Assembly: GCA_965205055.1 (NCBI GenBank)
Contig: OZ242030.1
Location: 1,798,001-1,862,000, forward strand
Source: CBDBBY01 sp965205055
Lineage (GTDB): Bacteria; Pseudomonadota; Alphaproteobacteria; Rhodobacterales; Rhodobacteraceae
DNA: 64,000 nt
Direction of reading: 5' to 3'
The notes beneath the pieces were generated by a model that saw only the letters and a program-made list of their open reading frames with translations, had not been told where the DNA came from and ran no database searches. This document shows, piece by piece, positions 7,883 through 17,488 of the stretch. How positions within the stretch are numbered: the first letter of the stretch is position 1; each line of letters starts with the position of its first letter. Made by a program: the position numbers and the translations under genes.

Positions 7883-10222
7883 ATGTCGGAGATTCTGCCA
7901 TTTCGAATCAGTACACACCTTAAAGACGTTATCGGACGCGATCTGGTAACCAATGAATTCGTTGCTGTTTTTGAGTTAGTGAAAAACTCCTTTGATGCCA
8001 GAGCAACTAAAGCTCACATCGAAATTGACCCTAAAAGAGATCGACTCGCAATTGTTGATGACGGTAAGGGAATGTCGGCTTCCGACATAAAGAATAAATG
8101 GTTATTCATAGCATACTCTGCCAAAGCAGACGGTACGGAAGACAACAAAACAAATGACTATCGGGATAAAATTAGAGCCGGTGGAAATTACGCTGGCAGC
8201 AAAGGGATCGGACGATTTTCCTGCGATACTCTGGGTACCAACCTAAAACTGTACTCAAAGAGCAACAAAAATATAAAGAATATAAATCAGCTCTCAGTTG
8301 ATTGGGAAAAGTTCGAGAAAGACAGCCAAACAGAGTTTGAAGAGATCAAAGTAGATCTAAATTCGAACTCCCAATTCCCAAGTATCGAAACGACTGACTC
8401 GCTTAATGGCTCTGGCACCATTTTAGAAATATTCGGACTTCGGCACAAGTGGGATCTGGAACGAGTTCGGCACCTTAGAAGCTATCTCGCTAAACTCATT
8501 GATCCATTTGGCACCACTAAATCTGCCGTCGTCTCTTCGACGCTAGTTGGATACGAAGGTCAAGAACCTAATGTAAATGGCCCAATCCGAAATGACATAG
8601 CAGATGTTCTTGAGGAGAAAACTGCGCGAATTAGCGTGCACATCACTGACGACCGTATTGTTTCGACCCTCGTTGATCGTGGACGGATAATCTACGAAAT
8701 TTCTGAACCCAACACATACAGTTCTCTTGTCGGGTCGAAAGTATTCGGAACATTATACTACTTAAACAGAAGGGCAAAACAAACCTTTACAACTCGGATG
8801 AAGGTCCGACCCGTTGAATTTGGCAGCATTTTTCTCTTCCTGAACGGCTTTAGAGTGTTCCCCATTGGTGAAGAATATGATGATACCTTCGGCCTGAATA
8901 GGCGCAAGCAACAAGGCCAATCCCGACGCCTAGGGACAAGGGATATTCTCGGCCGAGTGGATGTTTCCGCCCCGCCGAGAATGTTCAGAGAAGCATCGAG
9001 CCGAGACGCTGGACTCATTGAAGATGCTCATAGCCGTGAACTTCGAGAGGCAATTTTAAAACAGATGATCCTCCGTCTGGAGCGGTACGTCGTAGGCGTA
9101 AACTGGCCAGATAAAGCCGACCAAGAAAGGGAAACTGACGAAGGACTGCACTCACATCCAGCAAAACTCAGAATTCTTCAAATCATCGGTGGTCTTGCAC
9201 GATCTCAAGATATTGAAATTCTGAAGTACGACGAAAATATTGTTGAGCTAGCTGATGCGCGCGAAGACGCAAGCCGCAAGGCGCTTAAAGACCTCATGGC
9301 AATTGCTGAACGCGAAGGCGATGAACACCTTCTGAAGCGGATTGAAGAGACAAAATCAAGAATTGCAGAACTTGAGAAATCGGAGCAAGAAGCTCAAGAA
9401 AAGGCAAAATGGCTAGCCGAAGAGCGCGCACGATCTGATGCGCGAATTTCGCAATTGGTGCGTCAAACTAAGTTTCTTTCTGCTAGTCAGGACCTAGACG
9501 CCGAACGTATTCAATTACTTCTGCATCAGGTCAACATTTACTCAGGCCACATCCATTCCGGCACCGACAAAGCATTAAGTACCGCGCGCAATTCTCTGGA
9601 AATGCTTGATGAACTTGATGATATGGAACCCGATGATCTACTAGATCTGGCGGGTTCGTTCCGGCACTACGTCCGTCAACTAATGGATGATATATCCTAT
9701 ATTCGTCTCGAAAATGATCGCTTGCAATCCGTCTCTAGGTTTGCACCGAATATTCGCGTTGATCTGGATACGAACGAGATCAAGGGAGATTTGATCGCTT
9801 TTCTTACCGAGTACTTTGATGTGATGATTGCGGATGAAAACAACCTCCCTAAACCGTCATTTGAAGGCGGGAACTTGGAGTTTCAATGCATGTTTTCGCC
9901 GTTTGATTTAGCCGTTGTAGTTGACAACTTGATAGACAACGCACGCAAAGCCCGCGCCCATAATATCAGTTTCTCGACCCGAAAAGCAAGAAGCAAAAGG
10001 AATATTGAAATGAAAGTGGTCGATGATGGTGTCGGTCTCATCAGTCAGCGCCTAGACCCTACAAGGATTTTCGAAAAGTACTACTCAGCAACGGTAGGTG
10101 GAACGGGCTTAGGCCTCTATCATGTCAGTCAAGTTCTGAAAGAAATGGGAGGAAAAATAGAGCTAGACAACGCCTCCTACACTGGGCGAGCAGACTTTAT
10201 TATTACGATTCCGGAGAAGTAA
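7883..10222 (+). CDS. Double-GHKL ATPase with coiled coil (MORC/histidine-kinase-like)
   Basis: A 779-aa protein from ATG 7883, preceded by GAGG. It has two GHKL ATP-binding domains. The N-terminal one has ELVKNSFDA (Glu31, Asn35), DDGKGM (59-64) and GSKGIGRFS (~105), as in MutL/Hsp90/MORC-type sensors. The C-terminal one has LIDNARKA (Asn686), DDGVGL (714-719) and GTGLGLY (~740), as in histidine kinases. Between them lies a charged coiled coil (~480-550) and a helical region that could be the dimerisation bundle; I cannot identify a phospho-acceptor His with confidence. The gene is followed after 2 bp by a receiver-domain protein, so the two probably form a signalling pair. AT-rich relative to its surroundings. 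Confidence 0.85.
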   Translation: MSEILPFRISTHLKDVIGRDLVTNEFVAVFELVKNSFDARATKAHIEIDPKRDRLAIVDDGKGMSASDIKNKWLFIAYSAKADGTEDNKTNDYRDKIRAGGNYAGSKGIGRFSCDTLGTNLKLYSKSNKNIKNINQLSVDWEKFEKDSQTEFEEIKVDLNSNSQFPSIETTDSLNGSGTILEIFGLRHKWDLERVRHLRSYLAKLIDPFGTTKSAVVSSTLVGYEGQEPNVNGPIRNDIADVLEEKTARISVHITDDRIVSTLVDRGRIIYEISEPNTYSSLVGSKVFGTLYYLNRRAKQTFTTRMKVRPVEFGSIFLFLNGFRVFPIGEEYDDTFGLNRRKQQGQSRRLGTRDILGRVDVSAPPRMFREASSRDAGLIEDAHSRELREAILKQMILRLERYVVGVNWPDKADQERETDEGLHSHPAKLRILQIIGGLARSQDIEILKYDENIVELADAREDASRKALKDLMAIAEREGDEHLLKRIEETKSRIAELEKSEQEAQEKAKWLAEERARSDARISQLVRQTKFLSASQDLDAERIQLLLHQVNIYSGHIHSGTDKALSTARNSLEMLDELDDMEPDDLLDLAGSFRHYVRQLMDDISYIRLENDRLQSVSRFAPNIRVDLDTNEIKGDLIAFLTEYFDVMIADENNLPKPSFEGGNLEFQCMFSPFDLAVVVDNLIDNARKARAHNISFSTRKARSKRNIEMKVVDDGVGLISQRLDPTRIFEKYYSATVGGTGLGLYHVSQVLKEMGGKIELDNASYTGRADFIITIPEK

Positions 10223-10224
10223 AA

Positions 10225-11157
10225 TTGAGATTGCAGTTTGGAATACTGTGGATTGAGGACAATTTCTCGGAAGCAGAAGCAGCAACTCTTAGAGAAGCTG
10301 CAGGGATTGCTGGTTTTGAGCTAAATATCGTAAACTTGGAGAACGGAGATAAACTAAAGCATTGGGCGGATCAGCAACAGAAATTCCATCTATTCGATCT
10401 GGTTTTGCTCGACCTGAAGCTCGCGGACGGAGTTATGGGAGATAAATTAGCACCGTACGCAAGGGCGCTATTCAGGTTTACGCCAATTCTATTTTATAGC
10501 GGCGGTGAAAGTGAAGCCAAACTACGGCAACGAATGGCCAATAACTGTGTTGAAGGAGTCTTTTGCGCGGATCGAAGCAATTTCACTAATCGAGCGGCTG
10601 ATGTCATAGGTAACCTCGCACAGTCTCTAAATCGCCTTGCCGGAATGAGAGGCTTGTCTATGGAGGTCGTTGCTCAAGCTGATGATTTATGTCGTAAAGT
10701 TGTTAAGTCATTCGGAGAAACCGGTGCGGCAGAGGAAATTTGTACCAAGCTCGACGAAGCAGTGCTCAAGTCCGCGGAATCCGTCACCCGTACATTCCCA
10801 GAGTTGGATGACCTAAATAGCAGACTTGCAAGTCGGGCAGTTGATAGCACGAAGCTCTTCAACGTTTTTCGCGGGCTGCTAAAGGAAACGATTAGGTCTA
10901 CCCCTTCGGGCCCGGCAAAGGAAAAACTCATAGGGCTACATGCCGCAACAAGAAAGTATCGCAAGGATGTTTTGAAAGTCAGAAATGTGCTCGGTCACGC
11001 TCTTGAAAACAAAACTGAGGATGGGTGGGAAATCTTAGACGAGGACGGGAATGTGTTCATGACTGTTGCCGACTTTCCCACTCATAGAGCCAACTTCATT
11101 AGAAACTTGAGCGCTATTCGAGAGATTCACAGACTTTTGGTCGTCGAGAAGACTTAG
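10225..11157 (+). CDS. Receiver-domain (response-regulator-like) protein
   Basis: A 310-aa protein with a TTG start 2 bp after the GHKL stop; GGAGAAG inside the end of the upstream gene serves as ribosome site. Residues 1-~125 match a CheY-like receiver: LWIEDN (acidic pair 11-12), DLVLLDLKLADG with predicted phospho-acceptor Asp63, and TPILFYSGG. The conserved Lys of the usual KP motif is not evident (VFCADRS instead), so phosphorylation may be atypical. The C-terminal ~180 residues are helical and match no output domain that I know. Its last 123 bp overlap, antisense, the 3' end of the methyltransferase gene. Confidence 0.72.
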   Translation: MRLQFGILWIEDNFSEAEAATLREAAGIAGFELNIVNLENGDKLKHWADQQQKFHLFDLVLLDLKLADGVMGDKLAPYARALFRFTPILFYSGGESEAKLRQRMANNCVEGVFCADRSNFTNRAADVIGNLAQSLNRLAGMRGLSMEVVAQADDLCRKVVKSFGETGAAEEICTKLDEAVLKSAESVTRTFPELDDLNSRLASRAVDSTKLFNVFRGLLKETIRSTPSGPAKEKLIGLHAATRKYRKDVLKVRNVLGHALENKTEDGWEILDEDGNVFMTVADFPTHRANFIRNLSAIREIHRLLVVEKT

Positions 11158-12342
11158 TATTGTTTCCCCAATTGCACGTGCTAGCAAAGGCGGAACAGCG
11201 TTACCTACTTGAGTAAACCTCGGGCAATCTTTTTTTCGTCTATCGCCGCCAGTTGTATAACACCCTGCGAATTTAAACCAGTCAGGGAAAGATTGAATTC
11301 TGGCATGCTCGCGAACCGTCATTGTTCTTGGTTCGCTGTAGTGAATTAGGTCATCTGGCAAGGTGGTAATCGTTGGAGATGGTGCGCTGGGATCCAAGGG
11401 AGTAGTTGATCTTTTCTTTATTCCCAACCTTTTTCGGTCTTCTATACTAACGGCTTGACCTCGATCGCAAGACGCGAGGATTGTCTCCATGCGTTCGGAC
11501 ACCTTAGATGAGTGTCGTGCCAGCCTCATGTCACCAGGGTGGCCTGGCCAACCGTCTCTCATGAGGCTCAAGTAAGCGTTTTTGTCTTTGGGCGCACGGT
11601 ACTTCAGCGCCTTGAAGCCTGCATGACCCCACTCTGGGTCAGGGCGTAGTTCGCTTTCTTTAGTTTCAAGGTCAAATAGTGCATCTACCACTGCAGTTGG
11701 CCCAGGCCACAAACCTAATTCTTCCAAGAACTTCCTTCGTTTCACTTTGAGCCTTGCAATAGGGTTCACACCAGGCAGAGTACCTTTCTCAAAGGCAATC
11801 AAGATGTATCGAGGGCGACGCTGAGGGACTCCCCAATCCGATGCCGACAGCACTATATCGTGGGCTTCGTATCCCATTTCTTCTAGTGTTGCCTTGGCAA
11901 AATCTGGATAGAATCCGCCAGTTTCGTGCGGCATTGAAACGAAACCGCGAACGTTTTCAAGAAGAACAATTTTTGGCTGTACAGCTGCGACAAACCCGAA
12001 ATAGCGATTAATCATCGTGCTTCTCGGGTCTGTAGGGTCACGTCGCCCGTTCATGCTGAATCCCTGACACGGAGGGCCTCCGGCAAGCAGATCTACACTG
12101 CCTCTAAGGCTTTGCAATTCTGAGCGAAATTGAGAGATGACGGCCTCGATATCATTAGCCTGCATTGGAAGCCAAGAAGGCCAACGCTGTTGGTAACTAG
12201 TGCCATCGATTAAGTTGTTGTAATAAGTGGAAAATGCATCGACGTGAGCTTCAATGGCGAACAAGTGATCGAAGCCCGCCTGTTTGAGCCCCAGAGACAA
12301 CCCCCCGCACCCTGCAAATAGATCAATTGAAATTCTCGACAT
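11035..12342 (-). CDS. Cytosine-5 DNA methyltransferase (Dcm family)
   Basis: A 435-aa protein from ATG 12342 (MSRISIDL). Motif I is DLFAGCGGLSLGL, motif IV GGPPCQGFS with the catalytic Cys, motif VI LLENVRGF, motif VIII QRRPRYILI, motif IX around SPTITTL, and motif X VGNAVPPLLA. All elements of a functional C5 methyltransferase are present; the target sequence cannot be predicted. It is convergent to the GHKL-receiver pair and overlaps it tail-to-tail by 123 bp. Its C-terminal ~50 residues beyond motif X lie in that overlap. Confidence 0.9.
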   Translation of the reverse strand: MSRISIDLFAGCGGLSLGLKQAGFDHLFAIEAHVDAFSTYYNNLIDGTSYQQRWPSWLPMQANDIEAVISQFRSELQSLRGSVDLLAGGPPCQGFSMNGRRDPTDPRSTMINRYFGFVAAVQPKIVLLENVRGFVSMPHETGGFYPDFAKATLEEMGYEAHDIVLSASDWGVPQRRPRYILIAFEKGTLPGVNPIARLKVKRRKFLEELGLWPGPTAVVDALFDLETKESELRPDPEWGHAGFKALKYRAPKDKNAYLSLMRDGWPGHPGDMRLARHSSKVSERMETILASCDRGQAVSIEDRKRLGIKKRSTTPLDPSAPSPTITTLPDDLIHYSEPRTMTVREHARIQSFPDWFKFAGCYTTGGDRRKKDCPRFTQVGNAVPPLLARAIGETILSLLDDQKSVNLSNSAQVSNEVGSMSGKVGNSHEHIPVLV

Positions 12343-12500
12343 GCCCAAACTTCACATTTTTTTGTGTGCTTGTCCAGGAATAATGCCCATCGTGTCAACA
12401 AAAATCTGTCAAATAGCTCAAAAAAGCACAGTTTCAGCAACCTGCTCGCCTATCCGTGCTTGAATACATTTGCCCGCCTGTTTCATGGGATTGCTTACCA

Positions 12501-12772
12501 CTAGTGGTTTGTTCGAGTCATTTGAAACACTATTTGGCGGGCGGCAATCAGCCGCCCTGGGCTGTCCGTCCATTTGAACGGTTTCGCCTCATTCACGTTG
12601 CGCAGCGCGACGAAGTCCAGAACCGACGCCTCAAGATCCTCGAGAGAAATGTAGACGCCGCGCCAGAGCCATCGACGGATCTCTTCTCGTCCGCGGCGGT
12701 CGCCTTCGCGCGCTGCGCCGAGGTCAGTCGGCCCGCAACCGACAACCAATCCTGAAATTCCGCCCGTTCCAT
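12501..12772 (-). mobile_element. Chimeric transposase remnant (IS630 C-terminus, IS1595-like N-terminus)
   Basis: Minus-strand translation from 12772 starts MERAEFQDWLSVAGRLTSAQ, like the N-terminus of IS1595-family transposases. In a second frame near 12501-12660 it reads SLEDLEASVLDFVAL and KPFKWTDSPGRLIAARQ, the C-terminal tail of IS630-type transposases. Neither is complete. The segment 12773-13192 upstream of the catabolic operon holds nothing I recognise beyond the operon promoter that should be there. Confidence 0.5.
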
Positions 12773-13192
12773 CCCCTTGATCCCAAACGCTTTCCCGAAC
12801 CCGACGGATAGCTTGAAACCGCAATGCACACAATTCGCGATATGGACCAAGGACAATTCAAAGACGCAGTCCGTCCATTTGCGCAATTCGCGGATTTCGA
12901 AGCCTGATGCTGGCGGCCAACGAGCGGCATGCGCCCGGCGGAAACTTTGTCGCAACGCCGAAGCTGGCTGCGCCGTTCCCGACGAATCGATTCCGCAATC
13001 AACAGGAAGCAGTTGCGCAGAGACACGCGGAGGTTGGAATTTTTCCCTATCTCCGAAGACGCAAAAGTGTTTTTCTATGTAACTATAGTCAATCCGGGAT
13101 TTCTTTTCGATGAATCCGAACGCTAACTGCTTGGCGTTGGGACCCGTTTTCGGTGTAATCCGAGCGAGAGCACTGAGTTGCGCGAGGGCGAT

Positions 13193-14530
13193 ATGGATCT
13201 GGCGTTTCATGGAGATATTGTTTGCGCTGGCGGCGTCCATCGAAATGGCTACCTTGGCATTGACGGCGGGAAGGTCGTTTATGTCGGAATCGAAAGGCCG
13301 GATGCGGCAGACATCGCGGACCATTCCGGCAAGCTGATTTTTCCCGGCGCTATCGACGCGCAGGTCCATTCGCGCAGTCAGAAGGGGCGCGAAGGGTTCG
13401 AATTCTCAACAAGAGCAGCCGCCGCCGGCGGAGTTACCACTATCGTCGATATGCCTTTCGACGAGGGGTCGTTGGTCTGCAGCGCCGACGCGGTTGCCGA
13501 AAAGGCAGGCGACGTCGCGCGCGAAGCCCATGTGGACGTAGCGCTTTACGGCACCATCCACCCGAAACAAGGCGCCGGCAGCATTGCCGAGCAGGTTGAG
13601 GCCGGCGTTTGCGCCTTCAAATTCTCGACCTTCAACACCCATCCCGACCGGTTCCCCCGCATCCCGCCGCAACTGATGAGCGAAGCCTTCGCCGAAATCG
13701 CCAAGCACGGCCTGGCGGCAGGCGTGCATAACGAGAACGATGAGATCGTGCGCGCCCGGATGGCGGCGGTCAAGGCTGAAGGGCGCACCGATTATCTGGC
13801 CCACGGACTGACTCACACGCCTTTGTCGGAGCTGCTGGCCATGGCCGAGATTTACGAGATCGGCGCCTACACCGGATGCCCTGCGCATGTGGTGCATTGC
13901 TCGCTGGGGCGCGGCATCGACATTTGCGAAAGCTACAAGCGGCAGGGTTTTGCGGCTTCGGTCGAGGTCTGCATTCACTATCTGTGTTTTGCCGAGGACA
14001 TAGACGTGAAAGCGCGCGGCGGGCTGGCCAAGATCAACCCTCCGATCCGGTCTGCCGCCGAGCGCAAGAAACTCTGGGCGCATCTGGCGGCGGGCAATAT
14101 CGACCTGGTTTCAACCGATCACGTCGCGTGGTCTCTGGATCGCAAGAACGACCCGAATATGCTGGCCAACTCCAGCGGCGGACCCGGCCTTGAGATGCTG
14201 GTGCCCGCGCTGATCGCCGGGTGCCGGGATCGCGGCATCGAACTGAGCGTCGCAGCGCGGGTGCTGGCGGCCAACCCGGCGCGGCATTTCCGGCTGACCT
14301 CCAAGGGAGCGCTGACTGTGGGCGCCGATGCTGATTTTTCGATCATCGACCCTGAACGCGCGCCGTGGAGGGTGGAGCAATCCCAAACCGTCAGCGATTG
14401 GTCGCTCTATGATGGAATGGAGTTGCCGCAGATCCGCGAGACCTGGCTGCGTGGGCGAAAGGTTTGGGACGGCTCCGCCGTGCTGAACAAGGCGGGCGAC
14501 GGACGTTTCGTCAAACCGTTCGAGGCTTGA
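13193..14530 (+). CDS. Cyclic amidohydrolase (hydantoinase/allantoinase-like); candidate hydantoin-5-propionate hydrolase
   Basis: A 445-aa protein from ATG 13193 (GAGGG upstream). It belongs to the dihydroorotase/hydantoinase/allantoinase amidohydrolases: IDAQVHSR at 54-61 replaces the usual D-x-H-x-H, so Gln57 stands where the first metal His is common. AFKF supplies the carboxylated Lys143, PAHVVHCSLG the third His, and STDHVAWS the terminal Asp. The family opens cyclic amides to N-carbamoyl or ureido acids. First of four tightly spaced genes (gap 3 bp to the next). With a carbamoylase and a urocanase homologue downstream, hydantoin-5-propionate is a likely substrate; allantoin-like compounds are the alternative. 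Confidence 0.82.
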   Translation: MDLAFHGDIVCAGGVHRNGYLGIDGGKVVYVGIERPDAADIADHSGKLIFPGAIDAQVHSRSQKGREGFEFSTRAAAAGGVTTIVDMPFDEGSLVCSADAVAEKAGDVAREAHVDVALYGTIHPKQGAGSIAEQVEAGVCAFKFSTFNTHPDRFPRIPPQLMSEAFAEIAKHGLAAGVHNENDEIVRARMAAVKAEGRTDYLAHGLTHTPLSELLAMAEIYEIGAYTGCPAHVVHCSLGRGIDICESYKRQGFAASVEVCIHYLCFAEDIDVKARGGLAKINPPIRSAAERKKLWAHLAAGNIDLVSTDHVAWSLDRKNDPNMLANSSGGPGLEMLVPALIAGCRDRGIELSVAARVLAANPARHFRLTSKGALTVGADADFSIIDPERAPWRVEQSQTVSDWSLYDGMELPQIRETWLRGRKVWDGSAVLNKAGDGRFVKPFEA

Positions 14531-14533
14531 GGG

Positions 14534-15778
14534 ATGGGGTTGAAAGTCAATCAGGAGCGTTTGCAAGCGCGGCTCGATCACATGGCTGGCCTGACTGTCC
14601 CCGACATGCCGTGGGAGCGGACGGCATTTTCGGATCTGTACAAACAAGGTCGCGCTTGGCTGACCGCCCAGATGCAGGAAATCGGTCTGGAAACTCGGCT
14701 TGACGCGGCGGCGAACCTGATCGGCATCTTGCCGGGTACAGGCAATGGCCTCGGCTCCATCGCGGTTGGCTCTCATTCCGACACGGTGCCGTCGGGCGGG
14801 CGTTTTGATGGCGTAGCAGGCGTGACAGTCGCGTTGGAGATTGCGCAGGTGCTGCAGGAGGCCGGGCATCGGCTGCGCCATCCGTTCGAAGTCATCGACT
14901 TTCTGGCGGAAGAACCCAACCGATACGGCATCTCCTGTGTCGGCAGCCGGGCGATGGCGGGCCAACTGACGCCCGAAATCCTGGCCTATGCCGCGCCGGA
15001 CGGCTCGATCTTGGCCGAAGGCATTTCGGATATGGGCGGCGATCCTGATGCGCTGACAGCGCCGCTGCGCAGACCGATAGATACTGCAGCGTTTCTGGAG
15101 ATGCATATTGAACAGGCTCGCGTGCTGGAATCGGCGGGTGAGGATATCGGCGCGGTGACCGGCATCGCCGGGATCATCCGCATCGCCGTGACCGTCAGCG
15201 GCATCGCCGACCATTCCGGCGCGACCCCCATGAACGTGCGCCGTGACGCGCTGGCCGGGGCGTCGGAGATGCTGCTGGCATTCGAAACGAAGGCCAAGGC
15301 CGAGACCCGCGCGCCGATGGTGGCGACGGTGGGCAAGCTCGATGTCGTCCCCAACGCGGCCAATGCAGTTCCGGGGCAAGTGGCGTTCACGCTGGAAATC
15401 CGCTCAGGCGACAGTGGCTTGCTGACGGAGTTCCGTAACTGGGCCTTGGCCGAGACCGAACGAATCGCCAAGGCGCGCGATCTGGGACTCGACACCCGGG
15501 TGATCGGGGAATCCGCCCCGTCGCCAATGAATGACAAGGTGCAGACGGCCATTCTGGACGTTGCGCAGGACGCTGGGTTCAAAGCACGCAGAATGCCCAG
15601 CGGGGCTGGCCACGACGCGGCCTATATGGCGCGGGTCGCGCCGACAGGAATGGCGTTCATCCCCTGCCTTGGCGGGCGCAGCCATTGCCCGGAGGAATTC
15701 GCCACCGCCGAGCAGGTGGCAAAAGGCGCGCAAGTGCTGCTGGACGCGGTGCTGCGTCTTGATCAGGAACTGGATTGA
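14534..15778 (+). CDS. M20-family N-carbamoyl-amino-acid hydrolase / allantoate amidohydrolase-like
   Basis: A 414-aa binuclear metallo-amidohydrolase. Metal ligands are visible in GSHSDTVPSGGRFDG (His, Asp), LAEEPNRYG (Glu-Glu), MHIEQ (His) and the C-terminal GHDAAYMA (His). A central dimerisation domain includes DHSGATPMNVRRDAL, which contributes substrate-binding His and Arg. The family removes the carbamoyl group from N-carbamoyl-L-amino acids, releasing ammonia and CO2. In this operon the expected substrate is N-carbamoyl-L-glutamate formed by the upstream hydrolase, giving glutamate. Length is normal for the family. Confidence 0.88.
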   Translation: MGLKVNQERLQARLDHMAGLTVPDMPWERTAFSDLYKQGRAWLTAQMQEIGLETRLDAAANLIGILPGTGNGLGSIAVGSHSDTVPSGGRFDGVAGVTVALEIAQVLQEAGHRLRHPFEVIDFLAEEPNRYGISCVGSRAMAGQLTPEILAYAAPDGSILAEGISDMGGDPDALTAPLRRPIDTAAFLEMHIEQARVLESAGEDIGAVTGIAGIIRIAVTVSGIADHSGATPMNVRRDALAGASEMLLAFETKAKAETRAPMVATVGKLDVVPNAANAVPGQVAFTLEIRSGDSGLLTEFRNWALAETERIAKARDLGLDTRVIGESAPSPMNDKVQTAILDVAQDAGFKARRMPSGAGHDAAYMARVAPTGMAFIPCLGGRSHCPEEFATAEQVAKGAQVLLDAVLRLDQELD

Positions 15779-15790
15779 GGAGCGACGGCT

Positions 15791-17488
15791 ATGACGGAGG
15801 TGATCGAGCACGTCAAAGCGAAACGCGGGATGGAGTTGCGCTGCAAGGGGTGGAAGCAGGAGACGCTCTTGCGGATGCTGGAGAACAATCTTGAGAACGG
15901 GCAGGACCCATCGCGCCTGATCGTCTATGGCGGCATCGCCAAGGCGGCGCGGAATTGGGAAAGCTATCACGCCATCGTCGAGACGTTGAAAACGCTGGAG
16001 AACGACGAAACCATGGTGGTGCAGGCGGGCATGCCGGTCGCGGTGTTCCCGACGCACCGGATGGCGCCGCGCGTGGTGATGGGGCTGACCAACGTGATCC
16101 GGGCCGACTGGCCGATGTTTTACGATTTGATCGACAAGAACCTGACCACCTTTTCCAGCTATACCGCCGGCCCTTGGGAATATATCGGCAGTCAGGGCGT
16201 GGTCGAAGGCACGTTCGAAACCATCGCATGCATCGGGGACGAAAAGTGGGACGGCGACCTCAAGGGCCGCATCTTCTTCACTGCCGGCCTGGGCGGCATG
16301 GGGCGCAGCCAGCCCAAGGCGATGACCATGCATGGCGGCGTCTCGGTCACGGTCGAAGTGCGCCGCGAAGTGGTGGATGAAAAATTGTCCCAAGGCTGGG
16401 CCGATGCGGAGGCCAAGGACTTGGATGAAGCCATTCGCATGGCTGACGAAGCCGCGAAAGCGAAAAAGCCGCTCGCCATCCTGATCTGCGCCAACATGGT
16501 CGATATCTGCGAAGAAGCCGTCGAGAAGGGTTGGACACCCGATATCGTCACCGAGATGTGCCCGTTCCACGATCCGTTCGCGGTGATTCCCTCGGGCCTG
16601 ACGCCGGACGAGGCGGAAGCGATCCTGAAGCGTTCGCGCAAGGAATACATGGCCCACGCGCGCGACTCGATCTGCCGCATGGTTCGTGCCATGAACAAAT
16701 TGCAGGACATGGGTTGCGAGGTGTTCGAGTTCGGCACCTTCGTCCGCAAAGAGGCCGCGGATGCCGGGATGAGCCGTGACGAGGCGTTCCGATATCCCGG
16801 TTTCGTCAGCGCCTATTGGCGTCCGAAACTGTTCGAGCTGGGCCGCGGTCCTTTCCGCTGGACCTGCATCTCGGGCGAGGTCGGTGACCGCGACCGGCTG
16901 GACGAACTGGCGCTGTCGATGTTCCCCGACTGCCCGATCACCCAGCGCTGGATCCCGCTGGCCCGGGAATTTCTGCCGATCGAGGCGCTGCCCGCGCGCG
17001 TCTGCTTCATGGGCTTCGGCCAGCGCAAGGCTTTCGCTTTGGCGGTGAACGACCTGATCGCCAAGGGCGAGATCAAGGGGCCGGTGGCGTTTTCGCGCGA
17101 CAATCTGGACAGCGGCGCCATCGCCAACCCGGCGATGGAGACCGAGGACATGAAGGACGGCTCCGACGCGATCGCCGACTGGCCGTTCATCAACGGACTT
17201 CTGAACGCCTCGGCCGGGGCCGATCTGGTCTCAATCCAGTCGAACGGCACGATGGGGGTCAGCCACCACACCGGCTGCACCATCATCGCCGACGGGACCG
17301 ATGAATCCGAACTCCGGATCGGGTCGGCCATGACGACGGATGTGGGCATCGGCATCATCCGCTATGCGCAATCGGGCTATGAGATCGCCAAAGAGGTCTC
17401 CGAGGGCAAAGGCCCGCTGACCGACGACGCGATCCGCGTGCCGCTTTGGTGGACGCCGGAGGCAACATTCGGACCTAGCGATGACTGA
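15791..17488 (+). CDS. Urocanate hydratase family protein; candidate thiourocanate hydratase
   Basis: A 565-aa protein clearly homologous to HutU. It carries VYGGIAKAARNWESYHAI, VVQAGMPVAVFPTHRMAP, GLGGMGRSQPKAMTMHGGV (NAD-binding segment), WTPDIVTEMCPFHDPF and SIQSNGTMGVSHHTGC. The enzyme would add water across an imidazole-acrylate using tightly bound NAD as electrophile. No hutH, hutI or hutG lies nearby. Instead the neighbours are hydantoin-type hydrolases, which fits the ergothioneine catabolic route (thiourocanate to a thiohydantoin propionate) better than histidine breakdown. ATG 15791 has GGAG upstream. It overlaps the next gene by 8 bp. Confidence 0.85.
   Translation: MTEVIEHVKAKRGMELRCKGWKQETLLRMLENNLENGQDPSRLIVYGGIAKAARNWESYHAIVETLKTLENDETMVVQAGMPVAVFPTHRMAPRVVMGLTNVIRADWPMFYDLIDKNLTTFSSYTAGPWEYIGSQGVVEGTFETIACIGDEKWDGDLKGRIFFTAGLGGMGRSQPKAMTMHGGVSVTVEVRREVVDEKLSQGWADAEAKDLDEAIRMADEAAKAKKPLAILICANMVDICEEAVEKGWTPDIVTEMCPFHDPFAVIPSGLTPDEAEAILKRSRKEYMAHARDSICRMVRAMNKLQDMGCEVFEFGTFVRKEAADAGMSRDEAFRYPGFVSAYWRPKLFELGRGPFRWTCISGEVGDRDRLDELALSMFPDCPITQRWIPLAREFLPIEALPARVCFMGFGQRKAFALAVNDLIAKGEIKGPVAFSRDNLDSGAIANPAMETEDMKDGSDAIADWPFINGLLNASAGADLVSIQSNGTMGVSHHTGCTIIADGTDESELRIGSAMTTDVGIGIIRYAQSGYEIAKEVSEGKGPLTDDAIRVPLWWTPEATFGPSDD

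Noticed and set aside
14111..16657. Long minus-strand frames opposite the carbamoylase and urocanase-like genes
   Set aside because: Composition-driven antisense frames; the plus strand carries the conserved motifs and tight operon spacing.
15791..17488. Ordinary histidine-utilisation hutU
   Set aside because: No other hut gene is adjacent and all neighbours are hydantoin-type hydrolases, so histidine breakdown is less likely, although not excluded.
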